A program made the translations under genes and the position numbers. The notes beneath the pieces were generated by a model. That model was not told the origin of the DNA. It searched no databases and saw only the letters and a list, made by a program, of their open reading frames with translations. From contig CAZHPA010000007.1 in the NCBI GenBank assembly GCA_964533945.1, forward strand, positions 1 to 64,000: a DNA stretch of 64,000 bases. The letters run 5' to 3'. The DNA comes from CAZHPA01 sp964533945. Lineage in GTDB: Bacteria; Bacillota; Clostridia; Lachnospirales; WRBF01. This document shows, piece by piece, positions 59,262-64,000 of the stretch. Within the stretch, counting starts at the first letter, position 1. Each line of letters opens with the position of its first letter.

Positions 59262-60281
59262 CTAAGCGATTATTTCATCTCCGCCACCTCTTGCAACGAT
59301 AATTTCTCCGGATTCTTGAAGTTTACGGATAATGTTAACAATTTTTTGTTGTGCTTCTTCAACATCTGAACGACGGACAGGACCCATAAAATCCATATCT
59401 TCCCTAATCATTGCAGCAAGACGTTTAGAAACATTGCTTAAAATTAAATCTTGAAGCTCTGGGCTTGAACCTTTAAGTGCAATTGCAATTTCCCTATTTT
59501 CAATTTCTTGACGTAAAACAATTTGAATTGTTTTATTGTCAAGGTTAACAATATCTTCAAATACAAACATTTTCTTTTTAACTTCATCGGCAAGTTCGGC
59601 ATCGTCCATTTCAAGAGTTTCCATAATGTTTTTCTCTGTAGACCTGTCAACAGAATTTAATATTTCAACAACAGCATCTACACCGCCAACAACTGTGAAA
59701 TCGTCCATCATTAGTGATGATAACCTCTTTTCAAGTGCTCTTTCAACTTCTTTGATTACATCGGGTGATGTTCTATCCATTATAGCAATTCTTCTTGCAA
59801 CATCTGCTTGCTTTTCAGGTGCAAGTTGAGATAAAACTTCACCGGCTTGCTTTGGTTTTAAATACGACAATATGAGCGCAATTGTTTGTGGATGTTCGTT
59901 TTGAATAAAGTTTATAATTTGGGTTGCATCTGTTTTGCGAATAAAGTCAAACGGTCTAACTTGCAATGAAACCGTAAGTTTGCTAATAACATCGAATGCC
60001 CTTGATTCGCCAAGTGCTTTTTCAAGTATTTGTTTAGCATATCCAATGCCGCCTTCTGCAATGTATTGTTGGGCGATGCAAATTTGGTAAAATTCTTCAA
60101 GCACTTTTTCTTTTATTTCTGGCATAACGCTTGAAATATTTGCAATTTCAAGAGTTAGTGTTTCAATTTCTTCTTCTTTAAGGTGTTTAAAAACAAGGGC
60201 AGACTTTTCAGGGCCTAATGCAATTAAAAGTATTGCGGCTTTTTCACGCCCGGTTAATTCATTATACGTTGTGACTGCCAC
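59262..60281 (-). CDS. fliG: Flagellar motor switch protein FliG
   Basis: A 339-residue C-ring rotor protein that contacts FliF, FliM and the stators. The N domain starts YNELTGREKAAILLIALGPE. The middle domain has the EHPQ motif (FIQNEHPQTIALILSYLKPK) and the C domain has VNLDNKTIQIVLRQEIENRE and REDMDFMGPVRRSDVEEAQQ, with the usual torque-helix charges. It is complete and normal; the duplicated C-domain gene follows. Confidence 0.96.
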   Translation of the reverse strand: MAVTTYNELTGREKAAILLIALGPEKSALVFKHLKEEEIETLTLEIANISSVMPEIKEKVLEEFYQICIAQQYIAEGGIGYAKQILEKALGESRAFDVISKLTVSLQVRPFDFIRKTDATQIINFIQNEHPQTIALILSYLKPKQAGEVLSQLAPEKQADVARRIAIMDRTSPDVIKEVERALEKRLSSLMMDDFTVVGGVDAVVEILNSVDRSTEKNIMETLEMDDAELADEVKKKMFVFEDIVNLDNKTIQIVLRQEIENREIAIALKGSSPELQDLILSNVSKRLAAMIREDMDFMGPVRRSDVEEAQQKIVNIIRKLQESGEIIVARGGGDEIIA

Positions 60282-60285
60282 GCTA

Positions 60286-61923
60286 TCACTCCCAATCGTC
60301 GTTTAGCCAATTGCGTAGCAAATGGGCAACTGATTCCGGTCTTTCTTGAATAAATTTTTCAATTTGCAATTTAGCTTCAGAATCTTTTTCAAAATCAATA
60401 TCTCTAAGACGCATTTCTTGTTCTGTTTCTTCATCAAGTTGCGTTTGAGCTATTACTTGTTCAACATCAAGTTCTTCTTCTGTAATTAATCCCACTTCAT
60501 CGGCTTGTGTTTTCTTAATTAAGCCATATGCTAAAATAAGTATTAATACAGCAGCTATTCCAAATAAAATATATTGACCTATGTTTAAAGGTTCTTGTGG
60601 TTTATCTGCAAACATTGGTATTTCAAATCCAACTACAGATATATTATCAATTTTTGTTCCTATTCGTATGTTGTCTATAAGCTGTTGTTCTACAGCTATT
60701 AAAACAGGGTTTCTGTTAGCTTCTTTAAAAGCTTGCCAAGTCATTCCGTTTAGAAGGTTGTTTGTTGTCATATATGCTTCATCGTAATTTCTGGTTCTGT
60801 AAACAGAAATAGAAAGCGAAGAATCTTCTGGAATTACTGAGCCTGTGCCTTCGTCAGTTTCTCTTTCGATAACGTTATAATCATAATCTATTATACTTTC
60901 GCTTGTTGAAGCAGACGAAGTAGTGTTTTCTCCCGTATTATATGTTGGTGCTTCTCCGTTATTTGCCCCTAAGCCCGGTTCTGCTTGAGGGGTTACGTCT
61001 GTTGCTGTTTGTTTGCGTGTTTCTTCTCTTGTTATAACGCCAATGTCGTTTCCGGCAACAGGCGGTTCTAATGTTTTGCTTCTAGTTAAAGATTTATCTG
61101 TTTTTAAAGCTATATGCGAAAGAACTCGAACTTCTGGAAAAATGGGTTTTAAATAAAAATTAACTTTAGATTCAATATCTTTTTTATATTGCCTTTCCAA
61201 TTCATAGGCTTTTTCAAACATTTCGCCTTGAAGCTGTGCTTCTTGTTCTGCCCCTGAATATAGAAGTTCCATATTTTGGTTTGAAATTTCTATGTTGTCC
61301 AGAGTTAAACCAACAACAGAAGCGCTTAGTTGTCTGGCAATAGTAGTTGCTTGCGTTTTAGTTATAGTTTTACCGTCTTCAACAGTTAAAACAGCATTAA
61401 CGGAAGGCTGATTTTTAGATTCAATAAAAAAGTTAGTATCATCGGGAAGTGCTAATGTAACGTTTGCAGCCTTAACCCCTTCAAATAAAACCAGCTTGTT
61501 GGCAAGTGCAGTTTCTGCTGCCAACCTGATATTTTCTTTTTTAATAGTTTCGGTTGTGCCCATGCCGCTTGCTTTAAGCGCATCTGGCCATGTAAACCCC
61601 GGCTGTTTTGTTATTTCATTATCTGATAAAACAATTTGCGCCTTATCATTATCAGCTTCACGGACTAAAATTGCCTCTCCGCCTTTTGCAAGCTTATATT
61701 TAATGCCTGCTTCATCAAGCGTTTTCTGAATTTCTGAAGCTTGAGAATAAGTTAACTTATTAACAAGCACTTTCATATTTGGCCTTGTTAGAAAATATAT
61801 TGTTGTTCCCAAGATAGCAAGTATTAATAAAACGGTTACACCAAGGCGAATTTTTTGCCCCTTTTCCAAGCCGTTCCATTTTTCCGAAACTTTGTTCATA
61901 TAGCCTAATAGCCTATCCTGCAT
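60286..61923 (-). CDS. fliF: Flagellar MS-ring protein FliF
   Basis: A 545-residue protein with two TM helices (IRLGVTVLLILAILGTTIYF near 26-45 and YILFGIAAVLILILAYGLIK near 450-470) and two ring-building motifs (YSQASEIQKTLDEAGIKYKL; QYKKDIESKVNFYLKPIFPE). The C-terminal cytoplasmic end, QERPESVAHLLRNWLNDDWE, is the FliG-binding peptide. It is four bases upstream of fliG. Confidence 0.95.
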   Translation of the reverse strand: MQDRLLGYMNKVSEKWNGLEKGQKIRLGVTVLLILAILGTTIYFLTRPNMKVLVNKLTYSQASEIQKTLDEAGIKYKLAKGGEAILVREADNDKAQIVLSDNEITKQPGFTWPDALKASGMGTTETIKKENIRLAAETALANKLVLFEGVKAANVTLALPDDTNFFIESKNQPSVNAVLTVEDGKTITKTQATTIARQLSASVVGLTLDNIEISNQNMELLYSGAEQEAQLQGEMFEKAYELERQYKKDIESKVNFYLKPIFPEVRVLSHIALKTDKSLTRSKTLEPPVAGNDIGVITREETRKQTATDVTPQAEPGLGANNGEAPTYNTGENTTSSASTSESIIDYDYNVIERETDEGTGSVIPEDSSLSISVYRTRNYDEAYMTTNNLLNGMTWQAFKEANRNPVLIAVEQQLIDNIRIGTKIDNISVVGFEIPMFADKPQEPLNIGQYILFGIAAVLILILAYGLIKKTQADEVGLITEEELDVEQVIAQTQLDEETEQEMRLRDIDFEKDSEAKLQIEKFIQERPESVAHLLRNWLNDDWE

Positions 61924-61956
61924 TCACTCGCCTCTTTTCAGTACCAATAATAAAGA

Positions 61957-62274
61957 TTACACTTGCAACCGCATTATTTCTCTGTAAGCCTCAACTATTT
62001 TGTTTGTTACCTGCACTGTAAAGTTAAGTGATGCATAAGCTTTTTCTTGTGCCATCATAACTGCTAAAATGTCGTCCGATTTCCCCGTTGCAATATCAAG
62101 TTGTGCTTGCTCTGCCTGACGCTGGTATGTGTTTACTTCATTAATCACTGAAAGTGCTGCTTCATAAAACTTATCAAACGTCTTTCCTTGAGGTTCGATA
62201 GGTTTTTTTGCTAAAATATTGCCAAATGAAATCTCCTTAATGCTAGCAATATTATTCAAACTATCAGTAGTCAT
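61957..62274 (-). CDS. fliE: Hook-basal body complex protein FliE
   Basis: 105 residues from ATG 62274, five bases after AAAAGGGGC; longer in-frame starts lack a ribosome binding site. The conserved C-terminal half is ATGKSDDILAVMMAQEKAYA, then TVQVTNKIVEAYREIMRLQV. FliE joins the MS ring to the rod. Confidence 0.94.
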   Translation of the reverse strand: MTTDSLNNIASIKEISFGNILAKKPIEPQGKTFDKFYEAALSVINEVNTYQRQAEQAQLDIATGKSDDILAVMMAQEKAYASLNFTVQVTNKIVEAYREIMRLQV

Positions 62275-62325
62275 TATTAATTGCCCCTTTTGTAGTTGTT
62301 TTATCTGCAAAAAGCAGCGTTATAT

Positions 62326-62793
62326 TTACCTGCTTATTTCAAGAGTTTTAATAAGCATAGATTTTGTGTTGTTTAATGCGGTAACATTAGCTTCATATGA
62401 GCGGCTTGCAGAAATCATATTAACCATTTCCTTAACAACATTAACATTTGGCATTTCAACGTATCCATCTTCGTTTGCATCGGGGTGGGAAGGTTCGTAT
62501 ACTAACGCCCCCCGTGTTTCGTCATCAACAATTTTTGAAACCCTAACGCCATGCCCGGTTGAAGCTGCCGAATTTTTATTTAAAGCATTTTCAAATTGGG
62601 AAGAAAAAGAAAGCTTTGTGTCTTTCATTTCTTGAAATAAAGCAATTTTTCTTTTGTATGGCTCGAAAGTTTCGCCATTTACTCTGGCTCTTGTTGTGTT
62701 AACGTTTGCAATGTTTTCTGAAATTACATCCATTCGCAATCTTTGTGCGGTTAAGCCGCTTGCGCTTACATTCATTGAACTAAAAAAAGACAT
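62326..62793 (-). CDS. flgC: Flagellar basal-body rod protein FlgC
   Basis: 155 residues from ATG 62793, eight bases after AGGAGG. It starts with the rod signature SFFSSMNVSASGLTAQRLRM, then DVISENIANVNTT, and ends EMVNMISASRSYEANVTALN, then TKSMLIKTLEISR. A proximal rod component. Confidence 0.95.
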   Translation of the reverse strand: MSFFSSMNVSASGLTAQRLRMDVISENIANVNTTRARVNGETFEPYKRKIALFQEMKDTKLSFSSQFENALNKNSAASTGHGVRVSKIVDDETRGALVYEPSHPDANEDGYVEMPNVNVVKEMVNMISASRSYEANVTALNNTKSMLIKTLEISR

Positions 62794-62827
62794 ATCTACC
62801 ACCTCCTGTTAAATTCTAATATTAAAA

Positions 62828-63202
62828 CTATTTTGAAAGTGCAACACTAAGGCGTTTATAGTTGTTCATAACGCCGCTGACCAATGCATCGTAACTAACA
62901 GAATTTTTATATAAGTCAACCATTTCAAGTTCTATATCGACATTATTTTTATCAATTCTATAGTTAAAATTTTTATTAACTGTTTTAATAACAGGGGAAG
63001 CTTTTTTCAAATCCAATTTTCCGGTTTTTTTTGCAACTTCAATTGCTTCGGAAAGTGCATTTTCAAAAGCAACAGTTCCCTTTTTAAAGTTCGGAGTATC
63101 AACGTTTGCAATATTATTTTGAATTACTTCGTTTCTGCATACAACGCCTTGCATTGCTGCTTCCATAATGTCATTTTGAACAAACATTCTATTAAAAAGC
63201 AT
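62828..63202 (-). CDS. flgB: Flagellar basal-body rod protein FlgB
   Basis: A 124-residue proximal rod protein and first gene of the operon: AAMQGVVCRNEVIQNNIANV, then DTPNFKKGTVAFENAL, with the C-terminal helix VSYDALVSGVMNNYKRLSVA. ATG 63202 follows GGGGG. Confidence 0.95.
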   Translation of the reverse strand: MLFNRMFVQNDIMEAAMQGVVCRNEVIQNNIANVDTPNFKKGTVAFENALSEAIEVAKKTGKLDLKKASPVIKTVNKNFNYRIDKNNVDIELEMVDLYKNSVSYDALVSGVMNNYKRLSVALSK

Positions 63203-63290
63203 TTAAGCACCCCCGGTCTTTGCTAATTCTTTTTTGCGCAATAAGCCAAACCTAAAAAGTGATATTTTTACAACTATTTCACATAAGGTT

Positions 63291-63296
63291 ATTATA
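63291..63296 (-). promoter_or_regulatory. -10 box of the flagellar operon
   Basis: A perfect TATAAT on the minus strand within TATTATAAT, about 90 bases before flgB. The best upstream hexamer, TTGGTA, is 19 bases away, so the promoter is only moderately convincing. No other strong promoter is visible within the next 22 kb, so this one probably drives the whole flagellar operon. Confidence 0.45.
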
Positions 63297-63338
63297 ATAC
63301 AATTCCGAAAATTAATACCAATTGATGATTATGTACTG

Positions 63339-63366
63339 AAAGGGCAAAAAGCCCTTTTGCTTTTTA
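63339..63366. terminator. Hairpin between the peptidase gene and the flagellar operon
   Basis: AAAGGGC-AAAAA-GCCCTTT followed on the plus strand by TTGCTTTTT. The T-tract points rightward, yet no plus-strand gene lies upstream for 40 kb. On the minus strand it is a hairpin without a good T-tract and may still separate the peptidase transcript from flgB. Confidence 0.45.
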
Positions 63367-63452
63367 TAGAATGACAAAATATTCTAAGTTAAGTTCTAAC
63401 ACATTTTTTTATTTCAGTCAAGTCAAATAACAAATAAAAAACATTTTTTATT

Positions 63453-64000
63453 TTAGTTGTGCAATTTTTGAACGCTGTTAAAAACATTTTCGCCCGATTT
63501 AATTTTTTTGCTGTTTCCAATAACGCAAACGTTGCTGTTTGATATATTTTTTGAAAGCAATTGCGAAAGTTCGCTAATGTGTTGGTTGGTTGTATTCAAA
63601 ATTTCATCGGCTTCTTTTGAAAGCATTTCATGGGTAACGCCGTTTAAATATGCAACGATTGCAACGCCAACTTTTTGAGAGATGCTTTTTGGGCTAATAT
63701 AATTATTAATTGTTCCAATAATATATTTTCTCATCTCTCTGTCAGAAACATTAAAATTTTCTAAAGATTTAAAAGCGTTTTTATAAACGTCAATGGTTCT
63801 TTCAAGATTCGGGTCTCTATAAGAACTAAAGCAAAACAAGCCTTTTTTATTTGCGGCGCACCTGCATCCATATGCCCCGCCTTCAATTCTAACTTTTTCT
63901 ATTAAATAGCCTCTGTTTAAAATGGAAACTAAGGTTGCAAGATGCCCGTTATATGAAAGTTTTTGTTCTGAAAAATCGAACCCTAAAGATACATATTGAA
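63453..64000 (-). CDS. M16C metallopeptidase (PreP/Cym1-like), 3' part only
   Basis: The frame is open from the right edge to the stop at 63453, about 180 codons. It shows the conserved C-terminal half of the insulinase-type presequence-protease family: VRIEGGAYGC, then GLFCFSSYRDPNLERT, and later MRKYIIGTINNY. The zinc site (HxxEH), which is N-terminal in this family, lies outside the window. These zinc peptidases degrade short peptides in the cytoplasm. A pair of cysteines in GAYGCRC is unusual but not necessarily meaningful. Confidence 0.85.
   Translation of the reverse strand, partial: QYVSLGFDFSEQKLSYNGHLATLVSILNRGYLIEKVRIEGGAYGCRCAANKKGLFCFSSYRDPNLERTIDVYKNAFKSLENFNVSDREMRKYIIGTINNYISPKSISQKVGVAIVAYLNGVTHEMLSKEADEILNTTNQHISELSQLLSKNISNSNVCVIGNSKKIKSGENVFNSVQKLHN

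Noticed and set aside
1..64000. tRNA, rRNA or CRISPR loci
   Set aside because: No cloverleaf-like GTTCRANNC arm with matching stems, no rRNA-like sequence and no regular repeat array was noticed by reading; a covariance-model scan would be needed to exclude small RNAs fully.

Overview
The window looks like a chromosome segment of an anaerobic, flagellated, low-GC Gram-positive bacterium of the class Clostridia. The evidence is the AT-rich coding sequence, strong AGGAGG-type ribosome binding sites, the Firmicutes flagellar gene order with FliY and FlbD, ferredoxin-dependent indolepyruvate oxidoreductase, a RibU-type ECF component and frequent TTG starts. Nothing in the sequence identifies the species.

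Layout. 1-1860 is a decayed mobile-element edge: a truncated SLOG (DUF1273-like) gene, a divergent XRE regulator with an operator-like control region, a twice-frameshifted MobC-type mobilization gene, a remnant of a conjugative-element helicase/methylase tail, a scrap of a copper-amine-oxidase-N-like domain and a strong terminator. 1872-14921 is a single-promoter operon encoding four divergent Hsp70 proteins (one lidless, one with destroyed nucleotide-binding motifs, one ordinary, one fused to a von Willebrand A domain), plus a large helical-repeat protein, a coiled-coil protein and a TPR protein. There is no J-protein or GrpE. It is followed by a convergent PRiA4_ORF3-like gene and by clpS-clpA. 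This Hsp70 set is the best candidate for an undescribed system.

19231-20720 holds repeats, hairpins, an orphan promoter and a DUF3825 gene whose start may be frameshifted. 20723-29986 (minus) is an operon for aryl-ketoacid metabolism (two PaaK-type CoA ligases, IorAB, an ACT protein, an SSS-family symporter) headed by a membrane GGDEF/EAL protein. 30036-32930 (minus) carries MFS, ribU and cysK. 33072-40628 (minus) is NCS2 permease-folD-rimO-pgsA-cinA-DMT transporter-recA.

40643-63300 (minus) is one long flagellar operon, flgB to flhB, with moeA as the last gene before a terminator. It contains a separate FliG C-terminal-domain protein next to fliG and an unusually long FlgD. The right edge is the 3' part of a PreP-like M16 metallopeptidase gene.

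A recurrent oddity is partial tandem duplication of gene ends. Degenerate second or third copies of a gene's 3' or 5' end lie next to the coiled-coil gene, recA, flbD and the hook-operon gene before flgD.
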